Assembly (NCBI RefSeq): GCF_947623445.1
Contig: NC_135246.1
Location: forward strand, 17,901,856-17,965,855
DNA length: 64,000 bases
Direction of reading: 5' to 3'
Source of the DNA: Clavelina lepadiformis
Lineage: Eukaryota; Chordata; Ascidiacea; Aplousobranchia; Clavelinidae
The notes under the pieces were generated by a model. That model was given only the letters and a program-made list of their open reading frames with translations, made no database searches and was not told the origin of the DNA. A program made the translations under genes and the position numbers. Position 1 is the first letter of the stretch. Each line of letters starts with the position of its first letter. Below, one piece after another: positions 35,409-46,576 of the stretch.

Positions 35409-36953
35409 ATATATACCAACCATGCCTCGGTTTCTAGCTTCAACCCGAACCATGGCCATGTTCCTGAACAACAAGAAATGTTTCAACAACACGAAGAGCG
35501 AATGAAAAGGCCGATGAATGCTTTTATGGTAAGAACATAAAGATTTATTTAATTTTCTTCTATAGTAAACACAAGGTTTATTCTTCACGGTCGTTGCCTA
35601 CTCTTGGCATGGATCATTATTTTAAACCCGACAAGGTGACTTTGCCGCAAACAGAAACTTACTTTACTTATGTTACTTTAAAAGATCAAAATTATTTTGA
35701 AAATTAATTTTCAAACACGCGCATAAAGTATTGCTTAAAGCGTATAAACTATGCATACCGTTTCACCGTTTAGATACACCTTCACCGCATACACCGTTTC
35801 AGGAACATTTTTATCTGAAAATGTGATGCTCTAATTTTAAGGTGAAGAGGAGATAGCTTCGCATGAACACAAAGATGTAAATTCTCAACTTGTAATTTCC
35901 TCCTATCAGACTGTCTGTGGTTATGTTTTATTCCATCGAATCAAAGAAATATATGATTTGAGATTGCTGATAAACAAAAAGGTGAATTATCTCAGTATTT
36001 TTGGCAAAACGTTTTCCAGCTAGCGTAATGAAGATAAACATTCCCGGATCGACTTAAACTCTCGTTGCGTTTAATGAAAATCCTATAAAAAGAATCTTAA
36101 CAATAATGTAAAGCCCATTAATGTATTACATATTTCCCTAGGTCTATATCAAGAAAATGTTTTGTCGCCATTTTGTTTCTTTCCCGGTGGTTGTTTTTTT
36201 AACTTATTTTAGTATGATACGGCAACAGCACAATCACGATAAAATTTCGAAATTGTGGTGATATCTGTTCTTCTTTTCCTAGGTTTGGTCTCGCATAGAA
36301 CGCCGGAAAATGGATAAAGACGACCCAAAAATGCACAACTCGGAAATCTCCAAACATTTAGGGGTGAAACAGAGGAAACTTTCCGAAGAAGAAAAGCGTC
36401 CTCACATTCAGGATGTGAAACGCCTTGGAACAGCACACATGAAACAACACCCCATTACAAATATCAGTCTCGGAGAAAAAAAATCAGTAGTCCAGAAAAA
36501 AAGTTAATAATTGTGTAAACGTCACATCTGCCCCCGTCACATCTGCCCCCGTTTCTTATAGAACGGCGGTTCCCAATGGCGGTGTATACAACAGGTGGAA
36601 CAGCTGCAGTAGCCAGGAAATGCACCAACAACCGGTGATGGCATGGAATAAAGCTGAAAGTTTCACCGATGGCGAAACTAGCCACTTCGGAGCACACCAG
36701 CATACCGGTCATCAACCGGCTCCTGGCCAGAATTATAATCACTCATATGTGTACTTAACGATGCAAGTGGCAACATTATGGCATACTCCGACCGGAATTG
36801 TTGCAACGTACTCCAATTACAGGAGGCGTCGATGCCAAGTTGCAGTACTCCTGCTGTCACACAACCAAATTATGAACACTCTGATCCGTGGTTATCGGAT
36901 GGGCAGGACATAACTTTTCCAAATAATTCTGACTACTGTACTTCGATGCATTA
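35409..36953 (+). pseudogene. psi-sox-f: SoxB-like gene, chimeric and broken
   Basis: The first exon (35409-35528, 120 bp) resembles that of sox-h (NHASVSSFNPNHGH..., ending [10 protein letters not shown]) but its start codon is ATA instead of ATG. A GT donor follows. Exon 2 starts at 36283 after an AG acceptor: [20 protein letters not shown], then [11 protein letters not shown]. One base is lost within the codons for HPNYKYR, giving HPITNIS, and the reading ends at 36507. The rest of the type II tail is recognisable to 36953 in changing frames ([30 protein letters not shown]). Exon 1 and the start of the intron are sox-h-like, while the later intron, exon 2 and downstream flank are sox-e-like and inverted relative to it. 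That points to recombination or gene conversion between copies. Confidence 0.88.
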
Positions 36954-38460
36954 ATAGTTAGTAATGTGTGAAAACGTATATTTTCATATGTATTAAAAAT
37001 GCATAAAAAAGAAAAAGTAAACTATTTTTGCAATTAAATGCAAAGTTGTTGTTTCAGCGATTTCGAACATTTTGTTGTAAAGTTAACAACCGCATCACCG
37101 ATAAATCTTCGCTTTTATGAAATACTAAGGTGAAATACAGCCGTGCAAAATCACAGGTAATTTTTATCATTCAATATTCTTTTTCTTTCATCGTCATAAC
37201 ATGATTGGTTAAGCTTTCACGTTTAATAAGTACTCATGCCTCGGTATAATGTATAAGGTGTATTGAAGGAACCATTAGTTAACATAAACTCTCAGATGAA
37301 ATTTTCACCACGTTTATTTACTACACACACCAGACTGTTAAGGACGTTTTGCAATGCTTTACTGCTGAAACGAGAAATCTAATATGCTTATCGCCTCCGC
37401 TCTTGCCAGGTCGATTCGTCTTTAATGATAAATCGCCGCCCGCCGAATAAATCAATAGCGACAAGATTTTTGGTTAAAACCTTTTATTTGCAAAAGAAAA
37501 AGTTTTGAAAAAGAAAAATTTAGAAAATTTTGCAAAATGATCAACAGCAATAAAAGCTTAGTAAGGTCCCTGGCTACAGCTTATGCGTAAGAATGCTTGC
37601 CAAGATACGAAAACTACAAAATGATCAAGCTAAAATATACACGCACAAATCAGACAAAAACAATTAAAACGTGTTAAAATGAGCTACAAAGTAAAACCTG
37701 AACAAAACATAAGTGTGAGTGTCACGGGATTATTTTTATGCACCCGTTTTATAGCCATCGTATTGTTTTTTTGCACCACTCTTATATTTTGATTTGGTTA
37801 AATGTGTGGGTCAGCTCCTGTTTTTATTCGCGTTGTGTCTTTTGTGTGCATGCTTGTCAGGTTTTAGGTTTGCTCACGTGCTGCTGTATTTTACTTATTT
37901 ATTTGTGCACGTGTTTTTGGTCGACCTTTTGTGACGTCTCACATCGCGGTCCCTAGGGCTTAATTGGTGTTTAGCGTTCCACGTTGATTTTCTCATTACG
38001 TGGAATTTGTTTTGGTGTGGTTTTGCGCTCGACTGGGGGAGCGTTGGGCAGTCTACGTTTTAACTTTGTAGTGAAAAGATGGATGTTTTTACCTAAGATA
38101 TGCGATTAAAAGTTAAGAAAGCAAAAAGAGCTAAGTGACTAGCTGTAAAGCGGGAAGGTTCCTGGCTGAGAAAAAGTTTGGTTACATGAGGTCATTGGTA
38201 ATTTTATCACACTGTCTTTGTTGAAGTAAACGAGGAAAATAATTGTGATATAAGATGTCGGAATGCTGTCTAAACCGTGCATCAATACTTAACATAATAA
38301 ATAAATAAATACATACTTACCGGCAATCGAAGTCTATCCATCAAGACACAATCATGCAACGATAATAATTACATAATCCAGGATAAAACCGTTTTGTAAA
38401 ACTAGTTTCATTTCACCGAAGGTTTGGCACGGTACTTGACACACTAGAAAAATTATAAAA
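36954..38460 (+). repeat. Downstream flank of psi-sox-f: inverted copy of 25255-26394
   Basis: This is the reverse complement of the sox-e downstream flank, interrupted by a 467 bp solo LTR at 37720-38186. Together with the exons it makes 25255-28000 and 35800-38460 the arms of a large inverted repeat around the unit A spacer. Confidence 0.85.
37720..38186 (+). mobile_element. Solo LTR with 4 bp target duplication
   Basis: A 467 bp sequence beginning TGTCACGGGATT and ending GGTTACA (TG...CA ends) is flanked by TGAG on both sides (37716-37719 and 38187-38190). The homologous flanks of sox-e (near 25550) and sox-g (near 45735) lack it. It therefore inserted after the copies separated. The family is not determined; a Ty3/Gypsy or BEL-type LTR is likely. 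No internal coding part remains. Confidence 0.85.
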
Positions 38461-39561
38461 TGCTCGCGGCACACTTACAAGTTACAAGAGAAGAAAAGTT
38501 GCTTCAAAAAAATTTTCACGTATTAATGCGATGGATGTGGTTATTGGATCAATATGTGCTTATTTATCAGCTATTGAAGCAGTTAGAGCGCTTTTAAGTC
38601 GCGTTTGCTTGTCTGCATGCCTTATTTTAAATATTTATACAGTTTTTTTCCAAAATTCCAAAAAGATTCGCGACACACCTGAGAATCTGTGGTGGCACAC
38701 AGTTTGGGAATCATTGCCTCTGGAGCAATATAGCTAGTTCTAACACTTCAAACAGCATATTGAATATATCTGTATATATAGACACGTTCAGTCTGTTATC
38801 ATAAAACATGCCCTATACTTACACATAGCTTGGACGTAAAAGATAAACAACTATAAATAACATGCAAACAGCATGTTTTTCAGCGAACAAATGAGTTAGC
38901 AACACCACTATACGGATCAAACTTTACAAAGGCAAGGATAACAGGATATCTTTCTATACGAAATCTACAGTAACTAAAAGTGAAACCAGCAAGCTCTTTA
39001 CTATGCATGGATTGAACACTCTCTCTTTATCTGACTTTGGTCAATGTCCTTCGGCAAATTACGGTTCGCTGATTTCAGGTTTCATCTCATTTTGAGTTTT
39101 TGAATTATATGTTTCTGGCTGTTCTTCGTCGTTATATTCGACATTTCGATGTTTTATTGGCACCTTAGCAGATAGATGCACTGGTGTAAAACACAGAAAC
39201 GCTATAACTAGATCACACGTAGTAAGTAAGACTATAAGTAGTTTTCCTCAGGAAGTGATGACGACGAAAGAACGGAAATGATATTTCGTTTGCATCAAAG
39301 AAAATGCACAACGTCACCACGTTGCAGAATTGCTTAGCTTGGACACTGTCAAATACAACTAACCGTCCATTAGAATGACGAAATACAAGTTGCTCAAGGA
39401 CCCCTCAGGACAGACACTTTATCGACGTTCTGGTATAAGCCGTACTAATAATAACATCAGTCTAATCTATGTACATTATAGGCCTACACTGTATAGTAGC
39501 ACGTGCTGAAAGAAAGCGCTTCGTTCATTTTCATAGCAAGTGAGACAGACGTCACAGAACT
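38461..39561. other. No gene recognised; upstream region of the SDR gene
   Basis: AT-rich sequence without supported coding content. The part next to 39561 should contain the promoter of the dehydrogenase gene. I saw no clear TATA element. Confidence 0.4.
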
Positions 39562-41819
39562 ATGGTTGAATTTGCTTCAAAAATTGTTCTGGTTACAGGT
39601 ATATAACCTCTATTTTGAAAGGTTATGAAAGATTTTATTAAGATTAGAGCATATACGTGATTCCTAAGTATTTTAATGAAAAAAGAACGTTGTCTATATC
39701 AATTTTCGTCATAATATTGGACAAATGGAAATGCAGGCTAAGTTAGTTTTAGCGTCATTTACATACTGTACATAGAACAACCTGTAATCAAGTGCTAAAA
39801 CCGCAATGCAGAATTACTGGAAAAGTGGTATTGCAATAAATTGACCTACACGTTGCAATAAACACTGGAAGCGTATGATTGAACATAATTTAACTACATG
39901 ATAAAACCTATAAAGTATAAGATATACTTGAAGTAGCTTGCGTATCACTGCTTCCTTTTTGCATTACATAGGTGCAGCAAGTGGTGTTGGGGCCGGAACT
40001 GCCAAAGCTTTCGCGAAGCATGGAACACGTTTGTGCCTTGTGGACCGTGACGAAGAAAACCTTGCAAAGACTGAGACTGAATGTAAAAATGTTGGAGCAG
40101 AGAAGGTAAGGAAGAAGCATTTACGAAACTAGCTATCGAAGATGTAACAAGCTTTGCCTAACTAAACTAAAATTATATAGGCAAAATAAGCCGACTTCAC
40201 TTTTATGAAAGAAACAGTTGCAAACAAAATTCGTATAGGCCTATTCAGTTAAATGGGAATAGTATCAAGTTTTTTTAAAATAGCTATAAGCTACCACGTT
40301 TCAATCGCACTACTTGCATTGTAGTTTGCAATATCACTGTTACAACAAGCATCACTTTAAATCCTATGTAGGTCCAGCATTGAATTCACACATATTAAAA
40401 GATTGCATGAAGACTATTAGTGATCCCAGTAAACAAAATTAAACATTTCAGCTGTTATTTGAGAAAACAGGTTCTTGCCATTGTCGCCGACCTTACAAAA
40501 GATGAAGATTTGAAAAGAGTTATGCAGAAAACCATCGAAGAGTTTTCTGAGCTTAACATCCTTCTTAATATTGCCGGGATATGCTTGAATGCGCCCATAG
40601 AAATCGTAAGAACTTAAGTTTGGTTGAAACGTGATCCATTAAGTTTTAAAGCGCTGATAAGCAGAAAGTTAGATTAACTTAATTCTGAATTAAACTATAT
40701 ACGTCATATGAGCTGAATGTGACTGATCAGCAGCAGTAGGCTATAATGCTACAGTATTGCACGTTACTGTTGTTGAGGGATTGCCTTTTTTAAAACGATT
40801 TAGAATAATTCCAGGCCAATAAAATCTGTAATCAATCAAAATATTTACCGTTTTCATAAATTGCTAATAACCAATGTAAAACAGATAAAACATAAATAAA
40901 TAAATAAAATAAATAAAGCCTACAAATAAAATAGGCACTAACCTCCAGCCGGTATAGCTCAGTGGGCTACTTTACAGCAAGTGCAAAGGTGACGTTGTCA
41001 ATCGGATATTTAGTTAATTCAATTTTCGGTATAACACTCATATACAATATAGCTTTCTTCTGACAGGCCAGTTTCAAAGATTTCGACGATACCTACAACA
41101 TTAATGTAAGGGCACCTCTATTTCTGACTCAACTTGCTATACCATATCTGGAGAAGACGAAGGGTAAACAATTTAGTACTTATCGCTTTCCGGGTTATTT
41201 GTGGTCCTAAACTGACTTGAAATTGAGATTGAGCTCTTTAAAATGTGTGATCTGCCATCGTTTTCAGGGAGTATCGTCAATATTTCAAGCATTGCGAGCA
41301 AGGAATATGCCGACGCATCTCAGATGATTTACTGCATGAGCAAGTCTTCTGTTGATCACTTCACAAAAATTGCCGCCTTGGGTAAAACAACATTAAACTG
41401 AAGCAGATATCATGCTTGAACTTTTGGCTTATAGCTTTACCTAAAGCTATTTGAAACTGCTATATTGCTGTATTCATGTTTTTTTTCTCCAGAACTAGCC
41501 AAGAAAGGAATAAGAGTAAACGCAGTCAAGTGAGTGACCAATATCATTTTTATCGGATCCTGGCGACAGATTCAATCACATACATATTCCTTTCAGCCCA
41601 GCGTTTATGAAGACGAATATATTCCAAAGTTGGCTCAACAGCGCCGACGATGCTGAAGAATTGGTGCAAGGACGTGCCAAACTCGTCCCCCTGGGCAGGA
41701 AGAACGTCAAGGTTGATGATGTCATAAATGCAATTATGTTTTTGGCTTCAGACCGTGCAAAAATGATCACGGGAACATGTTTGTTTGTCGATGGTGCGCG
41801 CCACTTGACAGGAATATGA
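39562..41819 (+). CDS. Classical short-chain dehydrogenase/reductase (SDR), seven exons
   Basis: Exons join(39562-39598, 39972-40105, 40471-40605, 41067-41163, 41268-41381, 41493-41529, 41597-41819) give an uninterrupted 258-residue protein, the usual length of a classical SDR. All introns have GT/AG ends. Nucleotide-binding motif TGAASGVG is at residues 12-19. The acidic CLVDRD at the end of the second strand favours NAD(H). LNIAG is a variant of the NNAG motif. Active-site residues are Asn in YNINVRA (about 113-115), Ser in NISS (141-142), and Tyr156 and Lys160 in YCMSK. The C-terminus LASDRAKMITGTCLFVDGA is typical of the family. Likely cytosolic, with no signal peptide or membrane segment. 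The substrate cannot be named. It lies between the two Sox units and shares no sequence with them. It looks intact and probably functional. Confidence 0.93.
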
Positions 41820-42362
41820 ATGCCTGGCGTGACCATATTTTTGGTCATTGGTGTAACATGATTGAGAAGTTTATCTGTATTGTATCAACTGTGTGCTTAT
41901 CTGTATGCATTAGAATTGGTGTAAATATATTATTTGCAATTTACATCTTATCATTTCGGACGTAACATGACGTCAGATGCGGGTTGAGCTATCACCCATC
42001 ATACTTTGGGATTTGGTTAAGGAATCTTTTGGGTGCAAGAAAAGGGATCAATCCTTAAATCACTTCCTGGTCGAAAAAAGGCTATATCATGTCTGATCTG
42101 TTATGGACGCTTTTGCCCCTTTTAATAATCACAAAAGAACTCCATAATTCTACGTATTATGAAGTGTAAAAAGTTGACTTTACATCGTTTGAGAGCACAT
42201 ATATTTCAAAAAAAGTATTTTACGATAAGAAACTTAGTTTACAGTTATTAACAAGTTTACAAAATAACAGATTCACGCGTCAAGACGTATCACAATGTTA
42301 ATTACGGATTTTATAACATATAGATTAAATCGATTTCATTCACAAATTTGCTTTGGTGCTTT
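41820..42362. other. SDR 3' flank, no further gene
   Basis: This should include the 3' untranslated region of the dehydrogenase. I saw no canonical AATAAA close to the stop. The remainder up to the Gypsy fossil is AT-rich and unassigned. Confidence 0.4.
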
Positions 42363-44316
42363 TCACCGCCTTGATAAGAATATGCAATAACGGAATTTGG
42401 GCATTGGCAAATATTCTTTCACCAGTCTTCTCATCCTGGACTTGGAAATTCCTTCAGGGGTCGTGTGTGTTATGTGGCTGTTTCCAATAATATAACCCAA
42501 AATTTGAAGTTCAAGAACAGACGATATTGTTTTGTCGTCATTTAGGGTGAAATTCTTACGTCGGATAGTCTCCAAAAAGGCCTTCACATTTGTGTCATGT
42601 TCTTCTTTGCTACGCCCCGCAACTGTGACGTTGTCTAGATAAGGAAAGGTGTCCTTTAAATCTGCTTCTTTTACGAGCTGAAACATTTTTCTTCGAAAAG
42701 CAGCTATTCCATTTTTCACGCCAAACGGAATTCGATTAAATTCATAAATTTGCTGTTGGCTTCAAAACCTGTGTACTGATTCTTTGCTTGCAATTTGGTG
42801 ATACGCGCTACGTAAATCAAACGTCGAAACACCTTGTAACTTGCCAGTTCATTGCCCATGTCTTCTATACGCGGCAAGAGAAAGGCGTCTAATTCAGTGT
42901 AAAGATTAATGGTTCGCGAATAATCTACGCGCATTCGCTTCTTCGGCGATTTGCTTCTTCCTCGAACAACAACCACTTGAGCTCGCCGTAGTGAAAAACT
43001 GGGCCGATTGATTCCTTCTTTCAACAGTTTCTCGATGCTTCCTTGAATGAAAACACGATTTTCCTGACTAAACCGACGAGACTTCGCGGCAATGGGTTTA
43101 ACATCTGGAAGAAGGTTTGCGAGTAACGATTCTTCCTCTCGATCGGCTGCTATTAGCACACATCTGCACTGGTTAGACATCACAAGCTCTGAAAGTTCCT
43201 CATTAAACTCAATGATCAAACGTCTGTGTTGACTTTGAAAGTCCAAGCCAAGTATAATGTCACAGCATAACTTCTCAAGAACGTTCAATCTTACGGATGG
43301 GTAATTGTGATCTTCTATGCAAATACCTGCCAAACAGAATCCAAACGATTTGACTTTCACGACAGACGATGCCGTTTGGACGTGGTGGCTGGAAGGATAA
43401 ATTTTTTACTTGAGCTCTTTGCAAACAAAAGGGTTCCGTAATACCTGATTTTACTGAGCCCCGGGGAATGCGTCAGAGATTGTGCATAACGAGGGAAAGA
43501 GTGCAGCCCAATGTGACATTCCAGAAGGTTTCTTGTGAGTGGAGTTTCAATATTTAGAGCGGCATACGCGTGTAAAATGCTCCTTTTTGTTGCATGAATA
43601 ACAACTGACTCCCGGGCAGGGCAACCTTTTCGATTACGGAAAGGCCCCCAAAAAAGGATTGTGACTTAGACATGGATCCCAAGACCTCTGAGTTCTGATC
43701 AGAATCTGAATCACTTGCTTAAGCTCCAGATGATGAGATGCTTGCTACAACGCCATGTTGAGGTAAATATGCTGCAGAGGCTTCCTGAGCCATTCTAAGC
43801 GAGTTAGCAATATTGAAAGCAGCTTCTAAGGTAAATTCATTGTTTTCTATAACAATCGTTGACGTGCATGGTACAATGACATACCTTTTATGAAGGCATC
43901 ACGGACAAGTTCCTTTCTATATTCTTCAGCAGTGACATCGGGCAATGAACAATCCTTGCTTATAACGTGCAATGCTTGCAAAAACTCACTTAAAGATTCA
44001 TTATTTCTTGTGACTAACAGATGCCGTGCAAAGATGATATTTTGTGACTTGATGTATATGCTTTTAAGTTTAGCAGTTGCAGATTCAACAGTAGAGCAAT
44101 CCTCACATACTCATAGACCTCCAAACTAATATAAGCGACAAGAGTAATCACTTTATCCGGTGGAGCAACTTTTTGAACAGTTGCGACTTCGTTGCAAGTT
44201 TCCAGAAAACTTGCAAAAACCCTCAGCCTGTGCTTAAGCTGTTTTGCTGCTTTCGACGAGTTAGGATCTGCGTCAAACCTTGGCGGTTTCAAAATCTCGT
44301 TTAACGCAGTTAACAT
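42363..44316 (-). mobile_element. Second Ty3/Gypsy LTR retrotransposon fossil
   Basis: Parts on the minus strand: a gag-like region (about 44316-43740), a protease/linker region with CDIILGLDFQSQHRRLIIEF (about 43275-43210), and reverse transcriptase pieces (about 43010-42390), including MRVDYSRTINLYTELDAFLL and PYLDNVTVAGRSKEEHD. It is a different family from the 16.9-19.9 kb element. Integrase and LTRs were not recognised. It is broken in several places and inactive. The outer limits are uncertain. Confidence 0.82.
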
Positions 44317-45424
44317 AATCCGTCATACAATGTAAGTTTGTTTAATTGAAGTGTATAATAATTAATAACACTTTTTAAACTTAAACAAACTTATAACGGA
44401 GATAACCTATAATGAAAGATCAAGTAATAAACATATAACAAAATATTTGTACATCCAAAAGAACAAAGTTGGGGCCACTACAACAGGATAGACGACAGGT
44501 CGAGATAGCGACGGACCAGACCAACACATTTAAGGTCGCGATAACGCTCAAAACCACAAAAGTAAAAGGTGCGCTCTACGTGCAATCAATGTGCCCGAGG
44601 CGCACCATCAAAACCCTACATTTTTTCCACAAACACGATTACATAATGATTCACATCTACTGTAGTTTGTACTTTTTTATTTTTGTTTTTAGGATCAATT
44701 TGGTATAGCATTACTTTCTAATTTTATTCCGATTTTTAAATTGGTGTTTTGATTTGTTTCTTCCAAAAGCATTTGTGCAAACAAACTGATAAATTAGTGA
44801 TGTTGAATCAGTGCCGCTTATCTCGAAAACGAGCAGGAATTACGAGACAAAGTGCAAACAAAATCATATCTTTCTTCTTTTTGATCGTCGTTGTAAACTC
44901 AGATTCATCGTATAAGCAAATTCTAATGTTTTTTTTTGCTGGGTCTCGTAGTCTCGTAGTCAAGCTTCATTATCTAAATCGAGACCGTAACGGAAAAGCT
45001 ATTTATCCTGAAAATCGAGGCAAAACGCGATAATAATATTTTATGATGATGATGATGATGATAATTTATGCAACGATAAACCGTTGCCATTTACTTCACC
45101 AAGTTTTTTCACTATGGCAGGTTCAAATAAATACATTCCTCGCCCTACAATCACTTGTTGGTCTATCCCACGACCGTGACTGAAAGCACGAGATACACAT
45201 TCGCACAAAATCACTGCGCGTCCATCTCGTGACGTCATATAAAAACATAATAGCAAATATAAGAACTTGCTTTGAACAGGAATTTATTAATCAAAAAGTT
45301 TATTTGTTTTTCTAGGTGAAAGTATGATGGAGGTGGAAAGAGTATGAAGGTGAAGTTTTTGAAGTAAATAAAAATTAGACGTCGCCGCACCATTTTTAAT
45401 TACGAAATTTAAAGTCACGAAAAT
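44317..45424. other. No gene recognised
   Basis: Possibly leader or LTR remains of the preceding Gypsy fossil at its start; otherwise unassigned. It includes a short ATG trinucleotide microsatellite at 45043-45060. The part from about 45235 shows weak similarity to the Sox flank at 1620-1700. Confidence 0.4.
45043..45060. repeat. (ATG)n microsatellite
   Basis: Six ATG units in a row within AT-rich sequence. Confidence 0.9.
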
Positions 45425-46576
45425 ATTCTTCAAGAATGTAAACTCACTATAACCTATAATATTTTCGATCTTAAATTATCTAAAGTTCTGTACATAAACT
45501 TTCGGTGAACTGAAACTAGTTTAATAAAAAGTGTTTAATATGGATTGTTAATCGTTGTATTATTTTGTCTTGATGGATAGACCTCGATTGCCGGTAAGTA
45601 TGTTTTTATTTATTATCTCTATTGTTTCACCAGATATAATAAGACTTACAGTTTTGACAGTTTTCCACCATCTTATATCACAATTGTTTTCCTCGTTCAT
45701 TTCAACAAAGACAGTGTGATAAAATTATCAATGACCTCGCACTGATGTTTTTTTCAGGTTTTACTTTGTAGCTCATTATAACACGTTTTAGTTGTTTTTG
45801 TCTGATTTGTGCGTGTATATTTTAGCTTGATCACTTTGAAGATTTCGTTTCTTGGAAAGCATTCTTACGCATAAGTTGTAGCCAGCGACCTTATGTATGC
45901 CTTTTGTGATGTTATAATCATTAAACTCGTTTTCGTTTTGCAAATAAAAGGTTTAACCAAAAATCTTGTCTCTATTGATTTATTCGGTGCGTGGCGATTC
46001 ATCGTTAAAGACGAATCGACCTGGCAAGAACGGAAGCGATAAGCATATTAGAGTTCTCGTTGCAGCAATAAAATGTTGCAAAACGTTCGAAACAGTCTGG
46101 TGTTTGTTGTAATTTAACGTGGTGAAAATTTTCTTCTGGGAGTTTATGTTTACTTATATTTTTTCGTATATACCTTCAATCCACTTTATACGTTATAGTG
46201 GTTATACGAAGGCATGAGTACATATCAAACGTGAAATCTTCACCAATCATGTTGTGACGTTGTGAACGAAAAAAATATTGAACGATAAACATTACCCATT
46301 TATCGAACATTGTTTAAGGTTTCACACATTTGACCAAATTTGTACTTATGCATGTTGTCGTTGATTACCTGTGTTGTATCATCATCTTAAATAACTGGTT
46401 CTTTTAAGCTACTTCATAGGTTTGGAATAGAATTAAAAAGTGTGACAAGATGGAATCGGTGATGCGGTTGTTAACTTTACACTGCGCGTTGAAACAACAA
46501 AACAATAGTTTGCGTTTTCTACTATATACATTTTTAATACATATATAAAAATATACGTTTTCTTACATTACTAACA
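45425..46576 (-). repeat. Downstream flank of sox-g, copy of 25255-26394
   Basis: This aligns with the sox-e downstream flank along its whole length with scattered substitutions and short gaps, and with the inverted flank of psi-sox-f. It marks the left end of duplication unit B. Confidence 0.85.

Noticed and set aside
38531-38737. 68-residue frame (MDVVIGSICAYLSAIEAVRALL...)
   Set aside because: No recognisable family, no second exon found, isolated in AT-rich DNA. Chance frame is likelier.
40948-41000. tRNA-like start 'ggtatagctcagtggg' in an SDR intron
   Set aside because: Only an A-box-like stretch is present, with no B box or cloverleaf. It may be a SINE scrap but cannot be supported.
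45041-45256. 71-residue minus-strand frame ending in a Ser run
   Set aside because: The Ser run is the (ATG)n microsatellite read backwards, and the rest has no recognisable similarity.
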